DNA of 64,000 bases. Source: Streptomyces sp. Q6 (GTDB lineage Bacteria > Actinomycetota > Actinomycetes > Streptomycetales > Streptomycetaceae). Both the position numbers and the translations under genes were made by a program. Positions 8,615 to 17,325 of the stretch are shown piece by piece. The stretch is taken from contig NZ_CP146022.1 in the NCBI RefSeq assembly GCF_036967205.1, forward strand, positions 1,984,001 to 2,048,000. Reading direction: 5' to 3'. Below the pieces are notes generated by a model that searched no databases, was not told the origin of the DNA, and saw nothing but the letters and a program-made list of their open reading frames with translations. The number at the start of each line of letters is the position of its first letter. The first letter of the stretch is position 1.

Positions 8615-8634
8615 GACGTGCGGGTCCTTTCGTC
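8601..8634 (-). repeat. 34-bp start/leader block, copy 1 (copy 2 at 9954-9987)
   Basis: The block spans the first four codons, the start codon and the ribosome site of the PL9 gene. It matches 9954-9987 at the start of the PL1 gene with only two mismatches, although the two proteins otherwise belong to different families. Confidence 0.8.
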
Positions 8635-9967
8635 AGGGGGTGCGCCGGGGGGAGGCGTGCGGGCCCGCGTGGTGGCGGACGTGGTGCTCGGCCGACGCGA
8701 CGGTGGGCAGCGGCCGGTACCCGTATCCGGGGGTGGTGGCCGGGTCCCAGCCCGTGTCGGAGGTGTAGGAGGCGCCGATGAGGTCGGCCGCCTGGGCGTC
8801 GAGCCGGGCGGGGCGGCCGTCGATCCAGGAGCCCTTGTCGTGGAAGGCGGTGCCGCCCATCGCGCCCACCACGACCGGCCGGCCGGCTCCGGGCTCGTAG
8901 GCGAAGACGTTCTTCTCGCTGACGAGCGCGGACTCCAGGCCGACCCCGAGCGCGTAGAGGGGCCGGGCGCCGGTGTACAGGTTGTTGTAGGCGTGGACCT
9001 GGCCGAAGCGGACGCGGGGGGCGCGCTGCACGATGTCGTGGAACCAGTTCCGGGCGAACGTGATCTTGAGTTTGCCGCGGTCGCGGTCGGCGCGTCCGTC
9101 GCCGGAGCCGATGAGGAGCGCCTTGTCGTGGTCGGTGAAGCGGCTGTCGGCGACGGTGATGAAGTTCGAGCCGTCCTCGATGTCGAGGAGTCCGTCGTGG
9201 CGCTGGACGGGTTTGCCGTGAAAGCCGACCGGGGCCTTGGAGTCGGGGAAGCGGCCGTCGGTGAAGGTGCAGTGGGAGACGAGGACGCGGCTTCCGGTGA
9301 TGACGGTCATGGCGTCGAAGCGGGCGTTCCAGTTGCCGCTGTCGCCGTCGTCCGGGGACCAGGTGGTGAAGTGGTCGACGGGTGCCTCCAGTTGGAGGTC
9401 GCGGACGATGATGTTGCTGCCGGTGTTGACCGTGAGGAAGACACCGAGGAGACGGGCGTGGTCGCCGGTGCCTTCGAGGGTGGTGTTGCTGGGGACGGTC
9501 AGCTGGATCTGGAGCTTCTGTCTCGTGGAGCCGGTCTGGCGCAGGGTGCGCTGCTGCTTGCAGTAGTCGTGGCGGGTGTCGGACCAGGCGGTGCCGTCCT
9601 CGCCGAAGCACGCCATGTACTTGGTCCGGTCGTAGCCGGGCGCGTAGTCCTGTTCGCCGAGGAGCCTGCCGCTGCCGTCGTCGGCCTCGGCGCCGTCGAT
9701 GTCGACCGCGACCCGGATCACCTTGGGCGCGGTCGGGTCGCCGTGGTTGGCGAGGGCTTCCTTGAGTTCGGCGCGGGTGCGCACGGTCCAGACGGAGGCC
9801 GGGTCGGCGTCCGCGCCGCCGGTGACGGTGCCGCCGTCGGCGCCCGCCCAGCCCTCGACGGCCGGGTGGGGTGCGGAGGCCTGGGCGGGGACGGCTGCGG
9901 CGCCGCAGCCGAGCAGTGCGGCCCAGGCGAGGGCGACGAGTGTGGTGCCGGTCGTACGACGAAACAT
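8633..9967 (-). CDS. Secreted pectate lyase, PL1 family
   Basis: A 444-residue exported protein with a Sec signal peptide to about residue 30 (AQA-S). The PL1 beta-helix contains QLTVPSNTTLEGTGDHARL, the metal-binding region around DGDSGNWNARFDAM, and the catalytic-arginine stretch QRAPRVRFGQVHAYNN. The usual VWxDHxTF motif is altered to VLVSHCTF, with Ser instead of Asp, which may affect calcium binding or specificity. The C-terminal 25 residues are His- and Arg-rich. It starts 45 bases after the alpha/beta hydrolase gene and is followed within 18 bases by a PL9 gene. Pectin or pectate is the likely substrate. Confidence 0.86.
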   Translation of the reverse strand: MFRRTTGTTLVALAWAALLGCGAAAVPAQASAPHPAVEGWAGADGGTVTGGADADPASVWTVRTRAELKEALANHGDPTAPKVIRVAVDIDGAEADDGSGRLLGEQDYAPGYDRTKYMACFGEDGTAWSDTRHDYCKQQRTLRQTGSTRQKLQIQLTVPSNTTLEGTGDHARLLGVFLTVNTGSNIIVRDLQLEAPVDHFTTWSPDDGDSGNWNARFDAMTVITGSRVLVSHCTFTDGRFPDSKAPVGFHGKPVQRHDGLLDIEDGSNFITVADSRFTDHDKALLIGSGDGRADRDRGKLKITFARNWFHDIVQRAPRVRFGQVHAYNNLYTGARPLYALGVGLESALVSEKNVFAYEPGAGRPVVVGAMGGTAFHDKGSWIDGRPARLDAQAADLIGASYTSDTGWDPATTPGYGYRPLPTVASAEHHVRHHAGPHASPRRTP

Positions 9968-9987
9968 GACGTGCGGGTCCTTTCGTC
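9954..9987 (-). repeat. 34-bp start/leader block, copy 2
   Basis: This is the second copy of the block at 8601-8634 (32 of 34 identical). It covers the start codon and AAAGGAC ribosome site of the PL1 gene. Confidence 0.8.
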
Positions 9988-10012
9988 GGTGGGGGGGTGG
10001 GGCCGCCCGGCG

Positions 10013-11173
10013 CTACAGGACGTCGTCCAGCCAGTCGAGGACCGCGTCCTGCATGCGGTCGGTGAAGACATGGCCGAGGCCGGGCCAGATCTCGGTGCGC
10101 AGCCGGTCATCGGCCCGGCGGGAGCGCCACACGGTCCGCATCCGGTCGTACGCGGCCTCGACGCCCTCGGCGGTGAAGAGGGTGTCGTCGGCGCCGTCGA
10201 GGAAGTACAGGGGCTGGGGCGCGGCGATGCTCGCGACGTCGGGGATGTCGAGGTGCCGGGCGAGGCCGGGGTGGAGCATGTAGTAGGCGGACTGACCGCG
10301 CAGGGTGTTGTTGCCGGGCACCATCATTTCTCTGAGGCCGGTCATCCAGCAGACGCTCGCCGCGGCGGCGACGTGGTCGCTGAGGGCGGCTGTCTGCCAG
10401 GCGCGGTAGGCGCCCATGGAGAAGCCGACGGCGGCGACGCGGCCCGGGTCGACGCGGTCGAGGCCGGCGAGGAAGCCGGCGGCGCGGGCGTCCTCGCGGG
10501 CCATGAGTCCGGCGAGGGACGAGCCGAGGTTGTAGAAGTTGCTCGCCAGGGCCTGTTGCTGTTCGTAGGCGACGGGTCCGCGGTCGCCCCAGCCGAGCGC
10601 GTCGAGGCAGAGCACGACGTAGCCGCGGCGGGCGAGTTCGTCGCCGACGAAGCGTCCGCTGAGCAGCTTGTCCGCCCAGGCCTGTGCGGAGGCCAGGCGC
10701 GTGTCGTCGTACCAGGGCCGGACGAACTTCTCCTTGCCGATGTCGAACTTGGCGCCGTGGTCGTGCAGGAGGAGCACCGCGGGGAACGGTCCGGGGCCGT
10801 CGGGGGTGAGCAGCGCGCCGCGCACCCGCTCGTACCGGGTCAGGGAGAGGGTCACCAACTCCCTTGTGTAGCCGTCTCCTTGGGCGTGGTCGGTGTGGGC
10901 GGGCTCGTACGGGACGTCTTTCTGGGCATCGACGAGGAGGAGTTCCTCGACCTGGGCGCGGGCGGCGCGGCGCCATGCCGTGAAGTCGCGGATCGGGGAG
11001 CGGCCCCAGGCGAGGGGGAAGTCCAGCTCGGCCTTGAGGAGGGGGTGGAAGTCGGGGAGGTTGCCGCCGATCGGTTCGGCCGCGGCGGCCTGCTCGCCGG
11101 TGGCGCCGGCGGCGAGGGCCGCGGCGGCGGCTCCCGTCACGAACCGGCGGCGCCCGATGCCGTGGTCACGCAT
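10013..11173 (-). CDS. Secreted alpha/beta hydrolase (dienelactone-hydrolase-like esterase)
   Basis: A 386-residue protein with a twin-arginine signal (GRRRFVTGA, residues 7-15, then an Ala-rich core). The alpha/beta hydrolase triad can be placed as S252 in GFSMG, an acid in DGADD (about 327-330) and H368 in GLGH; an HDHG stretch near 137-140 suits the oxyanion region. It overlaps the upstream pectinesterase gene by 8 bases, so it is made with it. Export plus pectinesterase neighbours suggest removal of acetyl, methyl or feruloyl groups from pectin side chains. That role is inferred from context, and no family-specific motif proves the substrate. Confidence 0.8.
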   Translation of the reverse strand: MRDHGIGRRRFVTGAAAAALAAGATGEQAAAAEPIGGNLPDFHPLLKAELDFPLAWGRSPIRDFTAWRRAARAQVEELLLVDAQKDVPYEPAHTDHAQGDGYTRELVTLSLTRYERVRGALLTPDGPGPFPAVLLLHDHGAKFDIGKEKFVRPWYDDTRLASAQAWADKLLSGRFVGDELARRGYVVLCLDALGWGDRGPVAYEQQQALASNFYNLGSSLAGLMAREDARAAGFLAGLDRVDPGRVAAVGFSMGAYRAWQTAALSDHVAAAASVCWMTGLREMMVPGNNTLRGQSAYYMLHPGLARHLDIPDVASIAAPQPLYFLDGADDTLFTAEGVEAAYDRMRTVWRSRRADDRLRTEIWPGLGHVFTDRMQDAVLDWLDDVL

Positions 11174-12190
11174 CGGGCCGCCAGTCGCCGAGGTAGGTCG
11201 CGCGGGTGTGCTCGGCAGCCTGCGCGGCGGTGAGCTGCGGCCGGTTCTCGGGGACCGAAATGACCGCTCCAGGGCCGGAGTTGGCGTGCTCGGCGAACCG
11301 CATCGTCTGCCACGGGTAGGCGTCGCGCATGTTCGTGTACGGGGTGACCGGGTCGATGCCGGGGCCGAGCCAGGAGTCCCGTACGACGAGGGAGGGCCAG
11401 GCCGTCGTCTCGTACGAGGGGACCCAGGGGCGGGCCAGTTCGTACGCCCCGTCCTCGGCGCCGGAGGTGAACCGGCAGCGCGTGGCGAGGAATCCGTGCG
11501 GGTTGGCGCGGGCGGTGGCCGGGGCGAAGACCATGCCCTTGGGGGTGAAGTCGACGTCGCGGGCGAGGGTGCGGAAGTGGCAGCGTTCGAAGACGGCGGT
11601 GGCCCGCCCGAAGACGAAGTCGACGTCGCCCTCGACGTAACAGTCGCGGAAGTACTGCCGGTCGAAGGCGGTCAGGGCGGTGGTGTCGGCGAAGAGGGTG
11701 TCCTGGTGGCCGAGGAGGCGTACCCGGTGGAAGAGGGTGCGGTCGCCCGTCACGTACGCGGCGACGGCCTGGGTGCCGGTGGTCTCGGGGTGGTCGGCGC
11801 GCAGCCAGTCGTTGGCGAGGGTGAGGCCGCGGACGGTGAGGCCGGGGGCGGCGGAGGTGAAGGTCGCGGAACCGGCGGTGCCGTAGGTGCCCGAACCGTC
11901 GGGCAGCGGCGTGCCGTTGGCGTGGTCGTGGACGATGACGGCGGCGCGGGGGTCCTGGCCCTCGACGCCGCGGATCGTCAGGTCCTCCAGGGATGCGGGG
12001 ACGTGGACGACCTCGCGGTGGACGCCCGGGTGGACGACGATCGTGCGGCCCGGTCCGTCGACGGCGTCGACCGCGGCCTGGACCGAGTCACCGGGGCGGA
12101 CGTGCAGGGTGCGCGGGCGGGCCGGGGTCGCGGCGAGCGTGGTCGTGGCCAGCGCTCCCCGGCGGCGGCGAGCAGCGTGCGGCGGCGCAT
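11166..12190 (-). pseudogene. Pectinesterase (CE8), frame broken by one base near 12157
   Basis: From the ATG at 12190 the first eleven codons give MRRRTLLAAAG, then the frame fails. Adding one base in the GGGG run at 12157-12160 restores a 341-residue pectinesterase that would continue ALATTTLAATPARPRTLHV. Downstream the catalytic set is intact: GTQAV, LLGHQDTL (Asp acid/base), DVDFVFG (Asp nucleophile) and ARPW (Arg). It should remove methyl esters from pectin. The ATG shares a base with the stop of the upstream pectinesterase (TGATG) and its end overlaps the hydrolase gene. Intact motifs and tight coupling favour a sequencing error over a dead gene. Confidence 0.82.
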
Positions 12191-13332
12191 CACGGGGTCA
12201 CCCCGCCCGGTGTCCAGTCGCCGAGGTAGGCGGCGCGGGTCGCCGACTCGGCCTCGGCGCGGGTCAGTTGGGGGCGGTCGGCGGGATCGGTGATCGCGGC
12301 GCCCGGTCCCGTGTTGTGGTGTTCGGCGAACCGCTGGTTCTGCCAGGGGAAGCTGTCCGACATGTTCGCGTAGGGCGCCGCCGCGTCGATGCCGGCGCCG
12401 AGACGCGTGTCGCGCACGATGAGCGCGGGCCGGGCCGTCGTGTCCGAGCTGGGCACCCAGGGGCGGGCCAGCTTGTAGGACGCGTCGGGAGCGGTGCTGG
12501 TGACGCGGGAGCGGGACACGAGGTAGCCGCGCGGGTTGGCACCGGCGGTGGACGGCGCGAACACGAAGCCGTACGGGGCCGAGGCCAGGTCGGTGCGGTC
12601 CAGGGTCCGGAAGTGGCAGTGCTCGAAGACGGCGGTGGCGCGGCCGAAGACGAAGTCGACGTCGCCCTCGACGTAACAGTCGCGGAAGTACTGGCGGGCG
12701 AAGGCGGTCAGGGCCGTCGAGTCGGCGTACAGGGTGTCCTGGTGGCCGAGGAACCGGCAGCGCAGGAACGCCGAACGGTCGCCCTGCACCTTGATCGCGA
12801 CGGCCTGCGTCCCGCTGATCCCGGGGTGGTCGGCACGCAGCCAGTCGTTGGCGAAGGTGAGGGCGTGCGCGGTGAACCCGGCGGCCTGCACGGTGGTGGT
12901 GGCGGAGCCGGTGGTCCCGTAGGTGCCGGAGCCGTCGGGCTTGGTGGTGCCCGCGGCGTTGTCGTACACGATGACGACGTCCTTGGGCTGCCCGGTCGCG
13001 CCGATCCACGTCATGTCGGTGCGGGCGGCGCTGACGGTGGTGGTCTCGCGGTAGACACCGGCGGCGATGACGAGGGTGTGGCCGGCGCCGCTCGCCGCGG
13101 TGACCGCGGCCTGGATCGTGGTGTGGTCGCCGGCGCCGTGCCGGTCCACGTAGAGGGTGCGTTCGGTGAGGCGGGACGTCGGCGATCCGTAGGGGCCGAA
13201 GGGGTGCCTTCCTCCGGCGCGGGCGGGGGTGGGGGTGAGGCCCAGGGCGAGCGCGACGCCGACGCTCGCGCTTGCGCCGGCCGCCAGGAACTGGCGTCTG
13301 GAAACCGGGAGTTGGCGGTGCGGGATGGGCAT
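12190..13332 (-). CDS. Secreted pectinesterase, CE8 family
   Basis: This 380-residue enzyme hydrolyses methyl esters of polygalacturonate so that pectate lyases can act. A twin-arginine signal (SRRQFLAAG, 11-19) precedes the right-handed beta-helix. Key positions are Q176 in GTQAV, Q198-D199 in GHQDTL (D199 acid/base), D226 in GDVDFVFG (nucleophile) and R290 in ARPW. It is about 60% alike over the core to the frame-broken copy that follows it, with a one-base TGATG junction, so this is a tandem duplication. A 253-base gap with an inverted repeat separates it from the PL1 gene upstream, so it may have its own promoter. Confidence 0.92.
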   Translation of the reverse strand: MPIPHRQLPVSRRQFLAAGASASVGVALALGLTPTPARAGGRHPFGPYGSPTSRLTERTLYVDRHGAGDHTTIQAAVTAASGAGHTLVIAAGVYRETTTVSAARTDMTWIGATGQPKDVVIVYDNAAGTTKPDGSGTYGTTGSATTTVQAAGFTAHALTFANDWLRADHPGISGTQAVAIKVQGDRSAFLRCRFLGHQDTLYADSTALTAFARQYFRDCYVEGDVDFVFGRATAVFEHCHFRTLDRTDLASAPYGFVFAPSTAGANPRGYLVSRSRVTSTAPDASYKLARPWVPSSDTTARPALIVRDTRLGAGIDAAAPYANMSDSFPWQNQRFAEHHNTGPGAAITDPADRPQLTRAEAESATRAAYLGDWTPGGVTP

Positions 13333-13405
13333 GGGGGTGCGGCTCCTTCGCGTGCGGCGTGCGGGAGTGGGTGGGGGCGATCCGTCGCGGGTGCGGGCTC
13401 GGTGG

Positions 13406-13535
13406 GGGCTGGTCGCGCGGTTCCCCGCGCCCCTGAGACGCGGGCGCTGCGCGCCGCCGCGATTCCCCGACGAGGGCTGAGCGGCGAAGCCGCGGACCTT
13501 CAGGGGCTCGCGGAACCGCGCGAGCGACCACCCAC
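13406..13535. repeat. Streptomyces-type intergenic inverted repeat (REP-like)
   Basis: The arm around 13409-13437 (GGTCGCGCGGTTCCCCGCGC then CCCTGA) is inverted, with small differences, at 13499-13532. The spacer is itself rich in short palindromes. The 18-mer CCGCGCCCCTGAGACGCG at 13425-13442 recurs exactly at 44722-44739. Elements built on GGTTCCCCGCGCCCCT are common between Streptomyces genes; the element may act as terminator or attenuator between the PL1 and CE8 genes. Confidence 0.7.
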
Positions 13536-13585
13536 CGAACCCGCGCCCCGCGACGACGATCGACCGGGCGGACGCGAACCCGGGG

Positions 13586-14881
13586 TCAGCGGAGCTGATG
13601 CGCCCCGGCGCCGCGGGCGACGACCCGGCCGACGGACTTCGCCGGGTCGACCGTGCGCCGGAGTTCGGGCGTCCACCCGGCCCCGGTCCGCAACGGAGTG
13701 CTCGCGTTGGCCGCGTTGTACGCCGCGATGATGTCCGTCGGCACGCCGTTGACGACGTTGCCCTTCGCGGTCAGCGGATAGTCGTTCCACCGGTGCAGGA
13801 TCGACGCGGCGCCGATGCCCTCCGGGAGCGTGAACGCGTTGTTCTCCGCGACCAGTTGGGACTTGAAGCCGATACCGAAGGAGTACACGTGGTCGGCGTT
13901 GCCGACGTACGAGTTGTTGTACGCGTCGACCTGCCCGAACCGCACGCGCGGGGCCCGCTCGACGATGTTCTTGAACAGGTTGTGGTGCAGGGTGACGCGC
14001 AGCTTGCCCTCGTCCGTGGCGGCGGCGCTGTCGCTGTTGCCGATCATGAGGGTCTTGTCGTGGTCGGCGAAGACGTTCCAGGACGCGGTGACGTAGTCGG
14101 CGCCCCTGACGATGTCGAGCTCGCCGTCGTGCTGCTGGTAGATCCGCCCGTAGTACGTGGGCAGCGTCGAGTCGGGGTGGTCGCCGTCGGTGAACGTGTT
14201 GTGGTCGAGCCAGACGTGCGTGGATCCGTAGACGACGGCCGCGTCGTACTCGGAGTTCCAGTTACCGGTGGCGCCGTCGGTCGGGTCCCACTGCGGGAAG
14301 CAGTCGAGGGGGGACTCCAGCGTGAGGCCGCGGACGATGACGTTGTCGACGCCGGTGATCTGGAGGCTGCCGCCGACGATCCCCGGGTTCTTGCCGACGC
14401 CCACGAGCGTGGTGTTGGCCGGGACGCTCGCCTTGATGGCCTTGGCCTGGGCGGTGGCGGAGGCGGCCCGCAGGCTCTCCTGCTCGCCGGTCACCTCGTT
14501 CTCGTAGCCCCAGACGGCCGGGTCGTAGTCGGCGAGGTACTGGTCGAAGTCGTAGCCGTCGGCGGCGAAGTCGGCGCAGGTGTCGCCGTCCGCGTCGAGC
14601 GTGCCCCGGACCTTGATGATCTTCGGGGCGGTGCCGCCGTCGGCGAAGGCGGCCTTCAGTTCGGCCCAGGTGGTGACGGTGTAGACGTGCGCGGCGTCGG
14701 CGGCGGCGCCGCCCGTGGTGCCGGTGGTCGCCGAGGCCCAGCCGTCGCCGGCGGCCAGCGTCTGGCGGGCGGTGTCGCGGCCGTGCGCCTGCGCGGCGGT
14801 CGTGCCGGTGACGGCGAGGGCGAGGGCAGTGCAGCCGACCAGCCCGGTAATGACGCGCCCATGACATTTCTGTGTCTTCAC
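13586..14881 (-). CDS. Secreted pectate lyase, PL1 family
   Basis: A 431-residue exported protein. The GTG at 14881 is chosen because GAGGAG lies 7 bases upstream; a TTG five codons earlier overlaps that ribosome site. The signal peptide ends near AQA-H. The PL1 motifs are complete: VPANTTLVGVGKNPGI, the calcium-site stretch GNWNSEYDA, VWLDHNTFTDGDHPD and the catalytic-arginine run VERAPRVRFGQVDAYNN. It starts 34 bases after the CE12 esterase gene, so the two are probably cotranscribed. A close relative lies at 22978-24312, sharing the DGWA-T-GTTGGAAAD-AHV start and overall length, which shows expansion of this family within the cluster. Confidence 0.92.
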   Translation of the reverse strand: MKTQKCHGRVITGLVGCTALALAVTGTTAAQAHGRDTARQTLAAGDGWASATTGTTGGAAADAAHVYTVTTWAELKAAFADGGTAPKIIKVRGTLDADGDTCADFAADGYDFDQYLADYDPAVWGYENEVTGEQESLRAASATAQAKAIKASVPANTTLVGVGKNPGIVGGSLQITGVDNVIVRGLTLESPLDCFPQWDPTDGATGNWNSEYDAAVVYGSTHVWLDHNTFTDGDHPDSTLPTYYGRIYQQHDGELDIVRGADYVTASWNVFADHDKTLMIGNSDSAAATDEGKLRVTLHHNLFKNIVERAPRVRFGQVDAYNNSYVGNADHVYSFGIGFKSQLVAENNAFTLPEGIGAASILHRWNDYPLTAKGNVVNGVPTDIIAAYNAANASTPLRTGAGWTPELRRTVDPAKSVGRVVARGAGAHQLR

Positions 14882-14915
14882 TGTACGGCTCCTCAAGCGG
14901 GTGAACTCATCGGGG

Positions 14916-15737
14916 TCAGGCGGGAGTGGTGCCGGACAGCCACGTCAGCCGGGAGGCCCACACCGCGGACAGCTCGTCGATCTCGTCGCCGAGGCGGCGC
15001 ACGTCACGGGCCGGCAGCACGCGCGTACGCAGCAGCTCGGCGGCGACGAGCCGGGCCACGGCGATGGCGCCGGGCGGGTTCGCGTGGGTGTTGTCCTGCT
15101 CGGTGGCGGTCCAGTTGAAGTAGACCTTCGTCTCCTCGACGCCGAGCTGCTGCCACAGCGCGAGGGACAGCGCCTGGATGTCGAGGAGCGCGACGCCCTC
15201 CTCGTCGGCGAGGGCGCGCATCGCCGCCGGGTAGTCGCCGTGGGTGGGCAGCGCGTTGCCGCTCGCGTCGAACTTCCTGCGCTCGACGGAGGTGGCGAGG
15301 ACCGGGCGGGCGCCCTTCGCGCGGGCCCCGTCGAGGTAGCGCCGCAGACAGTCCTGGTACGTGGACCAGGGCTCGGTGTAGCGGGTGGGGTCGGCGCTCT
15401 TCTCGTCGTTGTGCGCGAACTGGACGAGCAGCAGGTCGCCGGGGCGGATCGCGGCGAGGATCGGTTCGAGCCGGCCCTCGTCGAGGAAGCTCTTCGAACT
15501 GCGCCCGTTGACCGCGTGGTTGGCCACCCTGACGCGGTCGGCGAGGAAGAACGGGAGGGCCATGCCCCAGCCGGTCTCGGGCTTGGCGTCGACGTACTTC
15601 TGGGCGGCGGTGGAGTCGCCGGCGATGAACAGGGTCCGCCCGGTGTCGCGGGCGGGGCGGGCGGCGGCCGGGCCCGCGACGGCCGCGGCGAGCGGCACGG
15701 CGGCGAGTGCGGCGAGAGCGGTTCTTCTGGTCGACAC
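14916..15737 (-). CDS. Secreted rhamnogalacturonan acetylesterase (CE12, SGNH hydrolase)
   Basis: This 273-residue enzyme removes acetyl groups from rhamnogalacturonan I, clearing the way for lyases. A Sec signal peptide covers about residues 1-27. The SGNH pattern is clear: GDSTAAQ (S42 nucleophile), the Gly/Asn blocks NHAVNGRSSKSFLDEG and QFAHNDEKS, and the catalytic pair in DNTHANPPGA. The GTG at 15737 is preceded by AAAGGACGG. The gene follows the solute-binding protein gene after a 130-base gap holding a hairpin, so some transcript may end between them. It precedes the PL1 gene by 34 bases. Confidence 0.9.
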   Translation of the reverse strand: MSTRRTALAALAAVPLAAAVAGPAAARPARDTGRTLFIAGDSTAAQKYVDAKPETGWGMALPFFLADRVRVANHAVNGRSSKSFLDEGRLEPILAAIRPGDLLLVQFAHNDEKSADPTRYTEPWSTYQDCLRRYLDGARAKGARPVLATSVERRKFDASGNALPTHGDYPAAMRALADEEGVALLDIQALSLALWQQLGVEETKVYFNWTATEQDNTHANPPGAIAVARLVAAELLRTRVLPARDVRRLGDEIDELSAVWASRLTWLSGTTPA

Positions 15738-15813
15738 GTCGGTGTGCCGTCCTTTCGTGAACGCGGGACGCGTGACGTCGCGACGCGTGGCGTCGGACGG
15801 ATGGTGGAGCAGG

Positions 15814-15846
15814 GGGGCGGGGCCCTCCCCTCGAAAGCCCCGCCCC
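15814..15846 (-). terminator. Hairpin after the solute-binding protein gene
   Basis: GGGGCGGGGC (15814-15823) pairs perfectly with GCCCCGCCCC (15837-15846) across a 13-base loop, 21 bases beyond the stop codon. Confidence 0.7.
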
Positions 15847-15867
15847 GGTACGGGGGCCGTCAGGCTG

Positions 15868-17211
15868 CTACTTCTTCTGCTCGTCCCACTCGGCCTGCGC
15901 CTTGTTGAACGCGTCGGCCATCTTGTCGAGGAAGTCCTTGGCGCTGGTCTTGCCGAGGAGCAGCTTCTGGAAGTCGGGCTCGGCGTCGGTCTTCGTGATC
16001 GTGTTCCAGTCCGGCAGGTAGTACGGGAGCTGGAGGATCGTGGTCGAGCCGTCGGTGAGGGCCGCGGCGGCGAGCTTGGTCGGCTCGGCCTTGGAGATCC
16101 AGGCGTCCTTGGCGGCGTCGTTGTTCGCGGGGATCGAGCCCGCCGACTCGTTCCACTTCGAGTTGGCCTCGTGCGAGGCGGCGTACTGGACGAACTTCCA
16201 GGCGGCGTCCTTGTTCTTGGATGCCTTGAAGATGCCGACGCCGTCGACCGGGTTGGAGACCTGGACGCGCTTGCCGCCGGGGCCGGTGGGCTGCGGGATG
16301 CCGCGGAACTTGTCCGCGCCGAGGGCCTTCACGTGGTCCTGGTAGGAGCCCAGGTTGTGGTTGAGCATGCCGATGGTGCCCGAGTCCCACTGGGCGACCA
16401 TCTTGGTGAAGTCGTTGTTGAGGTCGGCCGAGGGCGTGACCTTCTTGTACAGGGCGGCGTACTTCTCCAGCGCGGCGACGTTCTTGGCGTCGTTGAGCGT
16501 CGTCTTCTTGCCGGAGGCGTCCCAGAACGACGTGAGGCCCGACTGTCCGTACATCGCGTCGAAGGCCTGCGCGACCGAGCCCGCGCCGCCGCGGATCGTG
16601 TACCCGAACTCGTTCTTCTTGGCGTTCGTCAGCTTGTCGGCCGCCTTGTAGAACGCGTCCCAGGTGATCGGCTCGGGCAGGTTCGCCTTGTCGAACAGGT
16701 CCTTGCGGTAGTACAGGGTGCCGTTGTTGGCGGAGGTGGGGATCGTGTACATCTCGTCGCCGCCGCCGGCCGCGGCCTTGACCGACTCGACGAAGCCCTC
16801 GTTGAGCTTGCCCTTGAGCGGCGACTTCTCGTAGCGCGCGGAGAGCGGTTCCAGGGCGCCCTGGAGGTTGAGCGCGGAGACCATGGTGGTGCCGACACCG
16901 CCGACGTCCGGCAGGCCGCCGCCCTGGAGGGCGGTCTCGACCTTCGACTGGTACTCGGTGGCGGAGACGCCGACGTACTCGACGTCGATGTCCGGGTTCG
17001 CCTTCTCGAAGTCGGCGATGATCTCCTTCCACACGGCGGTGCGGACACCACCGTTGTTGTCCCAGAAGACGATCTTGCCCTTGCCGGATCCCTTGCCGCC
17101 CTCGTCGCCGCCCTTCGAGGAGCCGTCGTCACCGCAGGCGGTCGCGGTCAGGGCCAGGGCGGACACCAGGGAGATCGCCGCGACGAGACGGCGGCTGCGC
17201 TGCTTGTTCAT
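15868..17211 (-). CDS. Sugar ABC transporter solute-binding lipoprotein
   Basis: This 447-residue protein captures a sugar or oligosaccharide outside the membrane and passes it to the two permeases at 24309-26179. The lipobox LTATAC places the lipid-bearing cysteine at C26, followed by a flexible Gly/Lys/Ser stretch. The mature part has the family 1 binding-protein pattern: IVFWDNNGG, a FEKANPDIDVEYV stretch and a conserved NHNLGSYQDH region. It is separated from its permeases by five catabolic genes on the same strand. No ATPase gene is near, which fits Streptomyces importers that share MsiK. The cluster suggests oligogalacturonide, arabinose or rhamnogalacturonan fragments as ligand. Confidence 0.9.
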   Translation of the reverse strand: MNKQRSRRLVAAISLVSALALTATACGDDGSSKGGDEGGKGSGKGKIVFWDNNGGVRTAVWKEIIADFEKANPDIDVEYVGVSATEYQSKVETALQGGGLPDVGGVGTTMVSALNLQGALEPLSARYEKSPLKGKLNEGFVESVKAAAGGGDEMYTIPTSANNGTLYYRKDLFDKANLPEPITWDAFYKAADKLTNAKKNEFGYTIRGGAGSVAQAFDAMYGQSGLTSFWDASGKKTTLNDAKNVAALEKYAALYKKVTPSADLNNDFTKMVAQWDSGTIGMLNHNLGSYQDHVKALGADKFRGIPQPTGPGGKRVQVSNPVDGVGIFKASKNKDAAWKFVQYAASHEANSKWNESAGSIPANNDAAKDAWISKAEPTKLAAAALTDGSTTILQLPYYLPDWNTITKTDAEPDFQKLLLGKTSAKDFLDKMADAFNKAQAEWDEQKK

Positions 17212-17242
17212 GATGGTCGGCTCTCTGTTGCTCGGTGTGATG

Positions 17243-17302
17243 GGGATGGGGCTGTACGGGATGGGGCTGTACGGGATGGGCGGCTACGCGATGGAGCTGT
17301 AC
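17243..17302. repeat. Four tandem 15-bp units upstream of the binding-protein gene
   Basis: Units at 17243, 17258, 17273 and 17288 follow GGGATGGGGCTGTAC; the first two are identical, the others diverge slightly. They lie in the 114-base gap between the PL1-CE8 gene and the binding-protein start, so they belong to the untranslated leader or promoter on the minus strand. Confidence 0.85.
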
Positions 17303-17325
17303 GGAAGAGGCGGGAGCGGGGCGCG

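Noticed and set aside
8096-11233. A very long plus-strand open frame (over 1000 codons) opposite the PL9/PL1/hydrolase genes
   Set aside because: It is antisense to three genes with clear catalytic motifs, has no ribosome site and reads as low-complexity Gly/Val/Arg; it results from the high GC content.
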